From Orientallactaga sibirica (taxonomy: Eukaryota > Chordata > Mammalia > Rodentia > Dipodidae), in assembly GCA_036365145.1 (NCBI GenBank), contig JAEOAD010000004.1, positions 49,010,001-49,074,000 of the forward strand: a stretch of 64,000 nucleotides of DNA. The letters are read 5' to 3'. Every line of letters starts with the position of its first letter. The stretch's first letter is position 1. The notes under the pieces are model-generated. The model was given only the letters and a program-made list of their open reading frames with translations, did not search any database and was not told where the DNA came from. Positions 24,506 to 38,073 of this stretch are shown here, piece after piece. Both the position numbers and the translations under genes were made by a program.

Positions 24506-26029
24506 ACAGATGTTGGACTGTTGCTGCTGTTGTGACGGTTACTAGTGCTACTATTATTCCTTGCATTACGACAACTAGCAGGGTCATTCTTGTACTGTCA
24601 TGTGTACCTCAAATTTGTCTTGCAAGAGACTAATCTCTGACGGGCTTCATAAGGTACAAAGAGGTCAGCTTACTAACTAGAATTTGGAAGTAAATTTGCC
24701 ATTAATCTTGCTTTTAGCTGATAAGGAAGTGCAGTTAATTTTCTTTGTTGAGTGATGAAATGGACCTTTCTCACCAAGAGGGTCAAAATAGCAGTGAATT
24801 GCCTTTGATATGCAAAGACAGATCAACACCTTCCTCATTCTGCCACTTGGTACCCTGCCAATCATCCCATCCCATTATTCTTGTCAGATTAATGATCTGA
24901 ACTCTTTCCTGGGTGTCTGGAACACATTGTCCTTTTCTGTTTCTTAGTTGGGATCCTCTGAGGTGAGGGTTCCTGAGCTTTCTTTCTGTTGCAGGCCTTA
25001 GGGAATTTTTCTGTGCTGTGAGTGGTAGTGTTGAGCGTGGTTGCTCTCGAGGGGAGGGAATGGCTGCAGAGTTCATATGGGCTTGTGCAGAAAACCCCAC
25101 GGAGAGTGGTTGCAAGGATTAGAGGGCTGTGCTTGTTATGTGCCTGGCATATGTTGAGGACTTTGTGTTAGTCATTCTGTCTTTGCTTGGTTTCCCTTTT
25201 GCATAGCAGCTTCATGCTTCTGTAGTAACTTGAACCTCCATGTGCCCAGTGACAAGGGTGCTCTCACAAGCATGTGAGTAAATGCACTCTCTACATCTTT
25301 GGGGCTACAGCTTTCTAGATATCACACTACATTTTCTCCCTGTTCTCTGAACTGAGCACATTGTATTTGTACAAAAATGAAAATTTCAGTTTTGAAAATT
25401 GAACTGTAATACGAAGTTTGAACAAACATTTTCCATGTCTCCTGCTACTGCTGCCCCTGTTGGATAGTGGATTGACTTTCCTGTTCAGGCAGTTGGTCAT
25501 AACTGGGCTATAAGTCTTCACTGGCATCTTGGTGAGCACTGGATGGGATAGGTGCAGCAGGAGCAAAGCTCTCTCAGTTAGTGCCTGTTGTGCTTGAACA
25601 AGTACAACATTGCTTTTACCTGACACTCCATGTCCATTTACCTTTGTGTCTTCATGCATCATTCGGATGTGTATTTTGAAATAAAAGGCATAAGGTGGGG
25701 AGTTTAGTTTTTAGTATTTGTTTGAATATAATGTATATTGCATACCTTGAGTGTTAAGTACATTGTTTTTAAGAAAGGTCATTTTTGCTTGCCTCATATT
25801 AAGCAAAATGATTTTTATGTCAAAAAATTCCCTCATTCTATCATATACTTCATTTCCTTTCTGAGAACTTTTTGATAGACAGGGAAAATCAAGGCACTTG
25901 GGCCAGATGATGAGAAACCCTAGCTTATTATGCATGGAGAAAGTATCATACATAGACTAACTCCTTTAGTTCTATTTATAAAGGTACAGATCCTGTGAGA
26001 AGTATATTCATTTCTATTGACTGTGGATA

Positions 26030-26240
26030 TAAGATCCATAACTAATGTGAACTGAGTGTTTCCTGTGTGTCAGGCTGGCTCTTGGGAACTGGCTGCAGTC
26101 CTCACCACAACCCAGGGGAAGGAGCTGTTATGTCCACATTATAGACCAGAAACAAAGGCAGAGTGGGGAAGTCAATTTCTCAGGCCAGATCTAGGATAGA
26201 GAAGTGGTGGGGCCAGCCTCCAGTTTCAGGCCCTCTTGAC
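26030..26240 (+). mobile_element. MIR relic
   Basis: It shows actgagtgtttcctgtgtgt, ctcaccacaacccaggggaa, tccacattatagaccagaaa and ccagatctaggatagagaag, the MIR order from 5' to 3'. Confidence 0.75.
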
Positions 26241-27004
26241 TAGTCAACTCCCTTCAGTGGGATTTCCAGGGAAAACACCCTAAATTTGGACCTCACCCCT
26301 CTCAATTTCAGATGGAACACCAATGGCAATCATGAGCTTTTTCCCTCCTCAATCTTCTGTACAAATCCACTTTGGGTCAGGGGACATATTCGGCACCCTT
26401 TTTCTCCTTGCCTCTTTGAGTTGAAATACATGATGTCGCATGTAAGACTTGAGGAAATAAGAGAAGCAGCCATCTTAGGTGTCATTTGGTGTAAAATTAA
26501 GCTCAGTAATGACACCACACTCTTCAGATTGGTAAACCTCAGCTATGATGTTATAAAGTAGACCCAGAGGACTGGACGCTCAAGGATATAAGAGAATGCT
26601 TTCATTCTTTCATGCTGTGCTTGGAAAGCCTGTCTGTGACGTCCTGACACTAAGCCTAGGTAGGATACGTTGGCACACTTAATGGGGTTTGCTGCAATGT
26701 GTGATAGAAGAGAGTGTGGCAATCGGAAAGCCCTGCTCTTCCCATGGCATAGCATTGCATTTTCTAATTTGATGCTCTGTCATATCTTCAGGAAAAGCTT
26801 ACTACCTTGTCTGGCAAGTGACTAAGCCTGTTTGTCCAGAATTAATGAGAAGAAGCATTTTAAATAAACAGAAATTAAAAGTGAAAAGGTCACATTGGGA
26901 TGGTCACTGCAAGTCTATTTATTCTAGGATTCTGTTAAATTGTGGCCAGTCATTTTTAATGTACTATGAACATGTTGATTTCAAAACATCATTTTTTTTA
27001 TATA

Positions 27005-27200
27005 ATTTTTTATTTTTTTTTTAAATTTTTATTGACAACCTCTATACTTACATACAAAAAATGCATGATATTTCCCTCTCCCTTCCCCCATTCCCCTTTA
27101 GAACTCCAATCTCCATCATATCCCCTCCCTCTTTCCATTAGTCTCTCTTTTAATTTGATCCCTGACCTTGCAGTGTCTAGCAATACCTTCACAAGACCCT
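27005..27200 (-). mobile_element. L1 3'-end-like segment
   Basis: A T-rich start, ttattgacaacctctatact, is followed by a C/T-rich stretch (cctctcccttcccccattcc). The same arrangement recurs at 30620-30790, and a related one at 55430-55560. Assignment to an L1 3' end is by resemblance. Confidence 0.5.
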
Positions 27201-27212
27201 CATAATCATCAT

Positions 27213-27238
27213 TTAAAAATATTTTTATTTATTTGCAA

Positions 27239-27276
<38 letters not shown>

Positions 27277-27438
27277 CAGACAGAGAGAATGGGCACACTA
27301 GGGCCTTTAGCCATTGCAAACGAATTCCAGATGCATGTGCCTCTTGTGCATCTGGCTTACGTGGGTCCTGGAGAATCAAACAGGTATCCCTTGGCTTTGC
27401 AGGCAAACACTTTAACCATTAAGCCATCTCTCCAGTCC
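27213..27438 (-). mobile_element. B2-headed tRNA SINE
   Basis: It has a pure (GA)n of about 17 units, gggcctttagccattgcaaa and the head gccatctctccagtcc. Confidence 0.92.
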
Positions 27439-27449
27439 CCAAAATATCA

Positions 27450-27597
27450 TTTTTTTTTTTTAAAGACAGCCTTTTCCTCTGTAGTCTTGGCTGGTCTGGC
27501 ATTCACTTGTAACCCAGGCTGGTCTGGAACTTGCAGCAGTCCTCTTCTCTCATCCTCCTGAGTGCTGAGATTACAGGGTCATGCCCGCACACCTGGG
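27450..27597 (-). mobile_element. B1-type SINE, divergent
   Basis: It shows tttttaaagacagccttttc, acccaggctggtctggaact and gagtgctgagattacagggt. Confidence 0.78.
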
Positions 27598-27707
27598 CCA
27601 GAGGTTCATGGTTTCTGAAGAACTTTCTTAATTGCAACATACTATATGTATGAAGGATCATAGCCTGTGATCCTGTCCACATGACCACTTTCACCTGTGG
27701 AGTGTGC

Positions 27708-28060
27708 GCTACAGTTTAGATGTCTGTGCCCTCCGAAGTTCAGATGTTGGAGCCTCATCATCAGTGTGATAGTGTTAGGTGGTGGGTCTTCAAGAGGGAT
27801 TAGGCCATGATGGCCAAATTCTTGTGATTGGAAGAAGTCCCCTTATGAAAGAGCCTACAGAGAATTGCTTTTCCCATTCCATGGTTTGACAATACACATG
27901 AGAGATGCCATGATGAACCCGAGAATAGTACCTTACCCGACAGTGGGTCTGCTGGGGTCCTGACGTTGAACTTTTTCCAGCCTCCTGGACACTGAGCAAT
28001 GGATTTCTGCCGCTGTTAAGTTGTGCGGTGGGAAGTTTGTGTCTTAGTGAGCGGAAGGGA
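27708..28060 (+). mobile_element. Old MaLR LTR relic (MST/MLT1-like)
   Basis: It shows agatgtctgtgccctccgaa, gtgttaggtggtgggtcttc, gggattaggccatgatggcc, aagtccccttatgaaagagc and cagcctcctggacactgagc in the order of MaLR LTR consensus sequences. Confidence 0.75.
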
Positions 28061-28689
28061 GTCTCTTGGTGCTCATATCTGTGAATGTGCATTTCCCAAC
28101 CCCAGGTCTTCATGTGAGAACAAAAGGCTAGCACTGAGCTAGGTATCCTAGTGCACTTGAAGATTGCCCGTACTCTTGTCTCAACGAATCTGAGCCCATT
28201 CCCATGAAACCTACGCTGTGGAGCTTTCACTGTCGATCAGGAGTATCCCGCCCTTGACCCTGAAGTATAATGGTGGTGGTCACAAACATGCCGGGCAGCA
28301 GCATAGCCGCCCTGGGCATTTGCTGCCCTCAGGTCCCAGGTTGGACATACCTATGAGGCATGTTGGTATAACTTTAGGTAGTATTTCTGATTTCTGAGAG
28401 GGAGCTGTTTTCCTTATCATGTTTAAATACATGTTCAGTTTCAGTCTGCATCTTTAGCACTAGGAACTCCATGACTACAATGGCCAGGAAAACTGACAAG
28501 GGACCTAAGCTGCTCCAGAAGCATCCACCCCCACCCCTCAGAGCCAGAGGAATGTGTGCAAGATGACTGAGGGGTTTAAACCCACACCTGCTAGAGATTC
28601 TCTGTTCCTTCTGTCTTCTCTGTCCTGATAAAGTGCACTTTGATACTTTGATGGGGAGGCCATGGGTTGAAGAGGTATGTAGCATTTCC

Positions 28690-29062
28690 CTTCTCCTTGC
28701 TGAGATAAAACACCCTACACCACAGGCAGCTTATAGGAAGAAAGGGTTTGATTTAGGTTGATAGTTTCAAGGGGACATCTCCGCATGATGGAGAAAGCAT
28801 TGCAATCAGTTCACATCTTCAAAGGTTGTACACATTGTACGTCTTCATGCTTCGTATACCGGTAGCAGGAAGGAAGTGGTTAGAGTGAACTGGCTAGCTC
28901 TGAATACCCACTGGCTAGACTCATAATCCTCGAGCCCATCCCCCGAGACACACCTCCACCAGCAAGGCTTCACTTCCCAAAAGTTCTACCAGCTGAGGAC
29001 CAAGTAGAAGGCTTAATCAGAAACACTTAAGGCTATGGGGGACATTTTACATTCAAACCATC
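28690..29062 (-). mobile_element. Solo LTR, MaLR/ERVL-like
   Basis: It shows tgctgagataaaacacccta, gcagcttataggaagaaagg followed by gtttgatt, then cacacctccaccagcaaggc. This is typical of reverse-oriented ORR1/MT-like LTRs. No second LTR is nearby. Confidence 0.65.
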
Positions 29063-29459
29063 CCATGCATTTCTTGTATTGTATGGAAGAGAGGCTGCTG
29101 CTTTGAGTCAGGTAATGTGGGCATCCAAGATTCACGGAAGCATCCTCTGAGTATGGCATGCTCTGAAAACTTTGAGCGCATCCTGTTTACTGGCACCGTG
29201 GCCCCAAGCATGGCTTTGACATTGGACAGCCTGGTTGACATCTGTTGTTGGCTGCTCTGTCCAGCCAAGTAACCATGTAGTTTGTTTATGTTTGTAATAA
29301 GAAAAATGCTAGAGCACAGTTAAAACACACTCCATTTTTGAGTCATTTAGCTGTCCTGTTTCTGTGTAGGAAAGGGGACAGGCCCTTATTTAGTATTGCA
29401 AGATCACAAGAAGGTGGTTGGGAGAGAGGCTTCCTTTGCCCCCTTAATTTTCCCAGTTT

Positions 29460-29920
29460 CACCAGAGTAAAGAATCTGCTGTGTGGATGTGACCATATCA
29501 CTCCCTGGCAGTTTAAATCTTGTCAGTGGGACGTAAAGCTCAGAGGCAGGACCTGCCTGTTACTGCATCTTGTGTATAAGTGCATCTGTTTTGGATTGCA
29601 GTGAGGGCTTCAGCATCTTCTTCCCTCTTTACTCTGTTAATGCTGTCTCTTCTGCAACTTGATCACGGGCATTCATTCCTCACAAAACCTTTCCTCATCC
29701 TTCCCTTCACTGCTCCAGCTTTTTGGGTTCAGCTGCATGAGAGTGGTCTGATTCTCCAGCTTTCTAGCCTGTGGCACTGTACTGGAATTAGGTTTTTGCT
29801 TCCTCCTTTGGCTTCAGGGTGGGATCGTTACCAGAGGTAGAAACTATGTTGTTTATGTCCGTTTCCCCTGATCGTGTCTGACACATGCTGGAGTTTAGGC
29901 ACTTGGTGAATGTGATCTGA
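29460..29920 (+). mobile_element. L2 relic (3' end)
   Basis: It shows gtgaccatatcactccctgg, tcatccttcccttcactgct and ggagtttaggcacttggtga, matching the order of the L2 3' region. Confidence 0.6.
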
Positions 29921-30099
29921 CTGGAGGCATGCTAGATGCTCTGTCTCCAGTAGGCCAGGCAAGTTCATGAGCCTGTTTGTGGCAGCAGGTGCAGATGTAC
30001 AGCATAGCTGAAGGTTCACCCAGTAAGCACATGTATCAGGTTAGCAGGGTGAGCTGAAAATACCTAAAATTGTTAGGCAAATATACTGCTGCATTTTTT

Positions 30100-30286
30100 C
30101 AAATATTTTAGTTATTTATTTATTTGAAGGGGGTGTGGGCATACATGGACCTCGTACCACTGCAAACCAACTCCAGACACATGCACCACTTTGTGCATCT
30201 GGCTCTATGTGGATACTGGGAATAAAACCCAGGCCATCAGGCACAGCAACCAAGAGCCTTGTACTGCTGAGTTATCTCTCCAACCC
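30100..30286 (-). mobile_element. B2-headed tRNA SINE
   Basis: It shows accactgcaaaccaactcca, ctttgtgcatctggctctat and the head gttatctctccaaccc. The GA segment is short here. Confidence 0.85.
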
Positions 30287-30470
30287 ATCACTACATTTTT
30301 TTTTTGTTTTTTTTTTTTTTTGAGGTAGGGTCTCACTCTGGTCCAGGCTGACCTGGAATTAGCTATGTAGTCTCAGGGTGGCCTCGAACTTGTGGCTATC
30401 CTCCTTTCTCTGCCTCCGGAGTGCTGGGATTAAAGGCGTGCGCCACCACGCCCGGCTCACTGCATATTTT
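30287..30470 (-). mobile_element. B1-type SINE, young, with target duplication
   Basis: The body is 30301-30456 with a long T tract, gaggtagggtctcactctgg and the head cgccaccacgcccggc. Flanks tcactacat and tcactgcat form an imperfect duplication. It is the copy closest to consensus in the window. Confidence 0.93.
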
Positions 30471-30506
30471 TAATTCTGATATTATATTTTGTTTTTCACT
30501 TTCTAT

Positions 30507-30615
30507 TTTTGAGACATGCTCTCACTTTGCTACCCAGGCTGGTCTTGAACTTAAAGTCACCCTTCTTCCACCTCCTGTGTGCTGGATTTACAGGCGTATG
30601 CCATCAGTCCTGGCT
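30507..30615 (-). mobile_element. B1-type SINE, divergent
   Basis: It shows ttgagacatgctctcacttt, acccaggctggtcttgaact and ctggatttacaggcgtatgc. Confidence 0.8.
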
Positions 30616-30619
30616 GAAT

Positions 30620-30790
30620 AGTTTGTTTTTTTAACTTTCTTTTTATTGACAACGTCCATAATACAGAAAACGTACCATGATCATAGTCTTCTTTCACTAC
30701 TCTCCTCCCTTTTCCTCCTGAATCTTTCATTCCCTGGATTCGTTCTTTCCAAGTCTCTCTTGTGTTTTGCTGTCATCATTCCCCTGTCCC
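30620..30790 (-). mobile_element. L1 3'-end-like segment
   Basis: It shows ctttctttttattgacaacg, then a C/T-rich stretch with actctcctcccttttcctcc. Related to 27005-27200. Confidence 0.5.
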
Positions 30791-31815
30791 CCGTGTGAAG
30801 GTCATGCGTAGGTACTGAGGTCATGAGTGCCATGGCCATTTTGTGTCTGGAAGATAGTACTGCAGAGCACTCTTCACCTTCCTTTGACTCTTACTTTCTT
30901 TCTGCCACATCTTTTGCAATGATCCCCGAGGCTTGGAGAGTGTGATAGCAATATGTCGCTTAGAGTGGAACAGTCCACTGTCAATTCTTTTCAGCACTTT
31001 AATGACTTTTGAGTCACCCTCAGTGGCCACCATCATCTGAAAAGAGAATCTTCTCTAACTAAAAGTGAGAGTAGCATTCATATATGGGTGTAAACATAAA
31101 TATTTGGAGGAAAGCTTGGTGGGTATACTATATGAAGATAGTTTTTTAATGACTATTTTCATCTCCGATTATGGTATGCTCTGCCTGAGGTAGCTTTCAA
31201 CTAAATGCTTAATAAGCTTAAGGAAGAGCCAAGCAGAGAACACAAGGGACATGGGTATGCCCAGAAATAGAGTACACAGACAAATGAAAATCTTTGGGGG
31301 TGGAGGTATGCACCACTGTACTTGTTTTGAGTTTCAGGGACAGTTTGTAAGTACATAAATGAAGGTTTGATGAATTATGAGAAAAGCCATATACCAGTTC
31401 TTTTTGACTTACATAAGCCCAGTAAGTAGATGTGGCTGCTTGATTTTGGTGACATTTGGCAAAACCTCTAGCATGAACCAAGAATGCAATAAATTCTAGA
31501 AACGTGGTTTTCTATTCTATCTGTGCACAATCAGGATACATTTGGGGGTGGGATTTTAAGCAGCATCCCACCCTTTAGCAGCTGCTCATAGTTGTTTGAA
31601 CAACAACTCAAGAAAGTCTCACTGGGTGAGCAGAATGGAGTAGTGCCACTTTGCACTGCTCTCCTGCTAGTGTTCTTCCTCACCTGTGCACACTTGGCTG
31701 CATGGCAGCAGGGCTGAACATCTCCCTCCTTGTCTCCTTGCTGCCCTTCCTCCCTTCCTCCCTACTTTGCTCCATTTTTTCTTTTGAGGACCTTCAATTA
31801 AGTTATACTATCAAA

Positions 31816-31945
31816 AGCCTGGGGAGATGGCTCAGTGGATAAAGAAGCTTGCTTGCAAAGCCTGCTGGCCCTAGTTCAGTTCCCCAGCCACCACCCACAT
31901 AAAGCCAGACATGTAGTTGCAGAGTCAAGAGATTCTGGTGCATGT

Positions 31946-31993
<48 letters not shown>

Positions 31994-31996
31994 TAA
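31816..31996 (+). mobile_element. B2-headed tRNA SINE ending in (AC)n
   Basis: The head cctggggagatggctcagtg, then cttgcttgcaaagcctgctg and ccagacatgtagttgcagag, is followed by about 20 AC units (31949-31990). Confidence 0.85.
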
Positions 31997-32699
31997 AAAC
32001 ACTAGAGATCTGAATACAGAATTTTTATATGGAAAGAAGAATTTCCATTCTCTGATTATTTTTCTGTTTACTTTTCTGTTATCCATTTGTTACAGCCTGC
32101 TCCTTCCTTGGAGAAAAGGGAACATTAGGTGTTTAGGTTCAGTGTGTCCTAAATGATTATTTGACAGATAATAATAAGCATTTGTGATGTTCCACACACA
32201 GTCATCTGAGCTGACACAGTGGAGCAATGGAGACATTATGCCTACTGTCTTTAGCTTACAAAATAAGCATAACACATTTTACTATAAACATTAAATGTCT
32301 AAAATTTTGTAAGTGTGGAACAAAATTCTTATTTATAGGGAACTTAAGTTAGTCATATGTGGACTAGTTTATTATGTTGTCCTGGGGATAAATTGTACTT
32401 GTGTGCTTTAAGTAGGAGTGGGTTTCATTCAGTAGCAACTTTGTAGTTGCTACATTATTATAACTAGTTATAGATTTTAAATAATGCCAACATGTATTTG
32501 GAGTATAAGGTATGTAACTTGACTTTGGATTGTGCAGAATGTTCCTGAGGACATATTAGCCAAGGATCTCTAGTACCCTGCCACTTACTCATCTTTTGCT
32601 CTTAGTCAAATCCTTTTCTAGTGCTAGTGTCTGCCACCTATAAATGTTGTCCTTAGTCTTTCAAATTTCCTTCTAGCTATATACATTGTAAAAATTCAA

Positions 32700-33440
32700 T
32701 GCAGGGAACTCTGTGACCCTTAATGTCCCCAGCAGATTGCCCTTCTCTGACCTGCTTCTTTAGTGACAGGACCACCCCACTTAGCAGTAGCTCAGAAATC
32801 TTCCTTGTTACTCCTAGTCTTTCCCTCACACTGTACACCCAGTCCAATATGTCATAATCTCTCCTGGTGAGTGCATCTCCCTGTGTCCTCTGACATCCAT
32901 CATTCTGGACCAGGCCATTGACCATTCTCTTTGGGGGACTAGGTGGCTTCTTAAAGGGTTCTCCTCCCCTAGCCTGTCGTCTCTTCTCCATGGCTTCTAG
33001 AAGAATGCTGCTCAACTAAGTTGGCTTCTACATTTCTTTATTGAAAACCCTCCTATCCATCTCTATTTCAGGGTGAAAGTCAACCTCCTTAAGGCAGTCC
33101 ACAGTATCTTACAAGATCCCACCCCTCGTGTTTCTTCCTTTCTGCTTTTCCACCCCATAGAGGTGGACTTTCTTGCCTTGGCATGCCCCTGCCTCAGGAG
33201 CTTTGTGCTGGCTGTTCCCTGATTTGGAATCCTCCTTTCCTTACCTTCTTCAGATCTTGGCTCGAAGGGGCATGCTTGATGTTTCCAGTATTCACCATGT
33301 GCTTCTGGACCAACACATCGGCCCAACCAAGCTTTCTAAAAATGCAGTCTTTTGCTGTGCTTCCCACAACTGTTGACTCAGAAGCTGCAGAAGCAGGGGC
33401 AGCAGTCTGTTCTAAGAAGCCTCTAGTGAGAGCCATGGCT
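32700..33440 (+). mobile_element. L2 relic
   Basis: It shows actcctagtctttccctcac, cacccagtccaatatgtcat, gcccctgcctcaggagcttt and gctggctgttccctgatttg. This is the order of the L2 3' half. Open frames in both strands here are incidental. Confidence 0.6.
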
Positions 33441-36400
33441 GTGTAACATATTTAGTAATTTGGCTTACCATCTACACTTTTCTCTTTCTCCAGTACCACT
33501 TGAGTATTAAGTAAGATAAGCTGGAAATGGTACTGAGAGCTTAGTAGTTGTTGATTGAATTAAGAATTTGTGGTTCTATAGGAAGTATACATTGAATATA
33601 CTGAGCAAGGGTTTAATGTATGATGTTTGTAGTTTGTTAAGAGTTTTAAATGTGGCATCTTTATTGTAGATTTGAAATTCTGCATATTTTTTGAAGATAT
33701 TGTTACTTTCAGTTAATCCCTCATAAATCATTGTGGAAATGATGTCAATTGTTTCTTTGAACACTAGTGGCAACTTGAGTTATGCCATTTCAATCATATC
33801 CTGGAGGGACTGTCTCTGAAGTGTTCAGATAGGCTGTAGTGGTTTCATGGATGGAGGCCTCTGATAGTAAAGCTAGATAAGTGGATTTGCATGAAAAAGA
33901 CCAACTGCATGTACGTAAATGTTGCATCACAAATTTAGACCTCTTAATATTTGGTTGAAGGTGCTTGTGCCTGTCTGTGGCTGTGTCCTGGCAGGGTCCC
34001 TTTGACTTCAGAAGCATGTCTTTGACTTGGGAGATGATGATACTGGTGTAATATATTTATGTCATGGTCTCCTTACAGCAGCTGTGATGGCTTAACAAGG
34101 TTGGTTTCATAGATGAAGGGTTCAAGGACTGCTGAGCAGTTGTGAACTTGTTTCCAGGCATTGTGAAGGGCACAAAAGCAGACTGCTCTCAGATTTCCTC
34201 AGCCTCACTTTCAGTCCTTGCCATTAGGCTCCCCCCTGCCCCACTCCCATACGATTTTTTAACTCGATATTTTTTGACAGTTCAGCTGCTCTGGGATTTA
34301 GTTCTTTTAGCTGTAAAGTAGAGTTGACAACATAGTCTTTAAGGACCTGTGTGGCCTTTTATTAATTGCAGTCACTAAAGACATTGTCAGCTCTGTTGGA
34401 AATGTGCAAATCAGAGGACCATTTTGAGCATGGAGGGTGGATTATCCTTAAAGTAGCCCTCTTATTCACTGTAGAGCCAAGGAAGAAATGGAATTGTATA
34501 TAGCTTAGGGATTATCTTCATTCTCTTTTGTGGACAACAATTATCATATTTAATAGAAAGTTGAGCACTGGTGATCTTTAGGTCATGTTTATTGGTGTCT
34601 CTTTTTACTTGAGAAAGCTGACTCCTGTCTGGGACCTTCAGCACAGCTGGCCTGAGATTCCAGCCTCCCAGATACATTTGAGGGAAACTTGTCAGCAATG
34701 TTGAGAATCTATTCAGATGATACCCCAAGTATCGGAAGGCTTACTTTTTAAAATTTCCCTTGTTTTTAAATATGAAAATCTTCCATTAGGGAATTAAAAA
34801 AATTATGTCTTATACTTTCTTTCCTTATTTTGCTTTCTGGAAAGGTTGTAAAATTATCAGTCTTTTGATGTCCAGTCAGCACTTCTGTGGAAGATGCATT
34901 TGTCTAGAACAGCTGACAAGTGACCCTCCAAAGCTCAGACACTGGAAATTCCACAGGATCACATTTTCTGACTGTGAGTGCCTTGGACACCATAGGGCCA
35001 CAGACAGTCAAGCCAGACAAGACCATTGAGCACCATTTGCTTGCAAGAAATAAAATAAACAGAATGACAGGCATGAGCCTGGTGAGGGGCAAATGAAAGG
35101 GGTGGTGGTAAGTGAGGTTGTTAGAGAAATCTTGTTCCCTTCCCCCCAGGCCCTCAGAAGCAGGATAGGTGATATATGAGTAATTGATTACTAATTATAA
35201 ATCAGTTGACAACATACTTAACAACTTCTTTAAAAGTGGATTCAGGGTGAGTGCTTGGATGAGATAATAATGTCACCTTCAGCCTGAGTTCATCAGAGTG
35301 TATGATGAGTGGGAGAGAACGAGCAGGGCTAAAAACACCTGTGCTAAGAACGATTCGCCTATGCCAAGACCCCTCCCGCGAGCATCTGTTGCTGATGGAC
35401 ACTTAAGAAGTCCAGTTCTGTATGGGATATGATTTGCTCTTGTTTTGCCTTTGTACTCACTATATTGTGGAATATGTGGCTATACCACATACGTACTTTG
35501 GGCTGTATTCTCTTCTCATGACTTAGTTCTTTTCATCTAAGACACGGTGAGGGAAGTTGAGGAGTTGGCCATGCATTGGCATACTGTATCGTGCCATAGC
35601 CTCTTCCAGGAAATGTCTCCAGTCTCCATGTGCATAGACTCAGCTAAACATCGTGGCAAAGTGCAGATCCTTATCCAGCAGCTCTGGAGTGGGACCTGAG
35701 AGGCTCCCAAGTGCTGCTAATCATTCTGCTCTGCAGACCACCTTGGGTTGCAAGGTTATGAGTAGAGTTTTGAAGACAGCTCTTTCTTCTATTTCCTAGA
35801 AGTGTGTTGTTCCTTTCAGGGTTTTGGAAGTGTTTCTCCAAAGAACAACCAAAAGTGCTCAGTCCCCTTTGAGTTGCCTCTCCATATATTTGTTTTGATT
35901 TATGCCTCTGGCATTAAAAAAACATGTTTAATGCTGGAGCTGTTTTAAAATCCACACTTGCACTATATGATAAACTGTTTTCTGGCTGATTTTCACCCAG
36001 TCTTTCTGGGGGTTGCACTGACCTTGGCCTCATGTAGTGGTTAACTCTTAACAGTCTGGAAGCATGACTGCCCACAGAAATCCAGCTTAGGGGAAGTCGG
36101 GAGATTGAAGAGGAAGACTTTGGTTACAGGTCAGAGTCCTGGTCTGACAGCTGATTAAACATCAAAGACATTTTAATCTCATTTTAGCAAGAAGTCTTGG
36201 ACACTTGGTTTCAGAGTTGGTGCAGAGGCCTAGGGGCCTCACAAAAGTCATCCACTCTTTCCTGCTTTCCAGTTAGCCTCTGCAATGCAGTGGGGTGCAC
36301 CTGTCTTCCTAGGTGCCAGTGCTCCTTGCATGGCATCTTCACATGACTGTTCTTGCCTGGGAAGAAACATGGCAAGCAAAGGAGCCTTGAATAGTGGTTC

Positions 36401-37864
36401 TTCTATCTGGGGAGAAAACATCGCTCACGAGGTTGCATTGTCACTCCTCTCAGATCTCATAGGCTAACACTGGCATAGACGCTCAGCCATTTCCTGGTGC
36501 AGAGGAACCCATCACTGCTTGGACCAGCCTCAGTGGCCTGGCAGATGACATCAAGATTGTGGAGGAGCAGCAGCAGTACAGATGTGGGGAGTTAACTTGC
36601 AGTGTGTGCCACAGGGATGGATGGTGTGGAGAGCTTACCATATTCAGAGCGCTACACTCTAAAACCTGCGAAACTACTGCTCCAAGAAATGCAATCATAG
36701 CGCACACGATATCTCCGTAGGAGGGCTACTTACACTGTAGCATACACGTCACTGCGTGGCCTTGTGGCACTTAGGCTCATCTTTGTGCTTGTGCTGAAAA
36801 ACCACTGTAACAATAGAGTGAGAACTGCTCCTAAGTACAGGGACATGATTTCTAGAAGGAAACCAGCCCCACAAGTGTATCTGGCTGCTGTCCAGATCTT
36901 GCCACATCCTGGCTTAGTTCTTTGAGCCTTTCATTCTGCTACTGGCTCCAGGTTGTGCTGGGTTTTGCTGATCAGGGCCTGGGTACCCAGAAGCATGGGA
37001 TCTACCTGGACACTTAACATGTCCTTTCTGCATCCTCGGAAGAAGCACTGCCCAGGCTCTGCCACCTCCTCCAGTGTAGCGCTCCCAGACAGGAAGGAGG
37101 CTGTGGCCTCTGTTTCCACTCAGACTCAGCTCTCAGTGCCCAGAGGCATGATGACATTTTAATGATGGCAAAACTCCAGGAAAGTGAAATGTTGCTCCTA
37201 TTTAACTCAAAAAACCAAAAATAAATGGGTGGACAAAGACTGGGCTTAATCATGCATTTAAAAAAATTAAACTGAAAAAATTGTGATTTAGTCAGTAAAG
37301 GAAGCTCCACTTGGCTGAAGTATATGGGAGTTGAATAAGCTTTGGCATGCAGAGACGCAATACAGGAAGCATGCTGGCTCCCACGTTATATGCCGAGGAC
37401 TGGCCTGTGAAGAACTTCCTTGTTCTCTCCACTGCCTTGGAGGGAGGAAGACTTTGGTCAAATTCCATGATCAGAGATGTACTTTAGTTAGATTATTCTG
37501 TGCCCTAAGTAGCTGGATTGCATTGTAAGATACACCTCTGATCTGTTACTGCAGCAGGAGCCTTGGGTCTCCCTGATTTGTGCTTGCCCTGTCCAAGAAA
37601 TGGGGGTGGGCAGGGGAGGTCAGTGGGATTGGTGTTCTGAGCGTGGCACGTGGAGAACCTGAGTGTGCTGTTTAGCTCACGTGAAGGCTGCTCTTTCTTG
37701 TATTTCCCCCTCACTTAAAGGCCACAACTGTGCCTAAATCACAATTGTGTAATCCTATGGTAAGTCCAGGTATTATACCCTGCTGGATGCTAAGCAGGAG
37801 TGGGGTTCTGAGCAGAAGTGGGGTGCTGAGCAGGAGTGAGGTGCTATTAATACTGACATATACT

Positions 37865-38073
37865 CTATATTTTTTTACTTACTCATTTTAGAGAGAGAGA
37901 GAGAGAGAGAGGATTATAGAGAATGGGTGTGCCAGGGCCTTTAGCCACTGCAAACGAACTGCAGACACATGCACCACCATGTATATCTGGCTTACATGGG
38001 TACTGGGGAATAGAACCTGGGTCCTTAGGCTTTACAGGCAAGTGCCTTAACCACTAAGCCATCTTTTCAGCTC
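37865..38073 (-). mobile_element. B2-headed tRNA SINE
   Basis: It shows (GA)n, ggcctttagccactgcaaac and the head aagccatcttttcagctc. Confidence 0.88.

Noticed and set aside
32677..33436. Several open frames on both strands suggesting a pseudogene
   Set aside because: The nucleotide order matches an L2 relic; the frames have no protein similarity.
36280..37165. GC-richer stretch with several moderate open frames, considered as an alternative exon or retrogene
   Set aside because: No recognisable protein, no intact splice-site pair that stands out, and no poly-A tail or target duplication. It remains a place to look for the intron 5 alternative exon, but there is no positive evidence.
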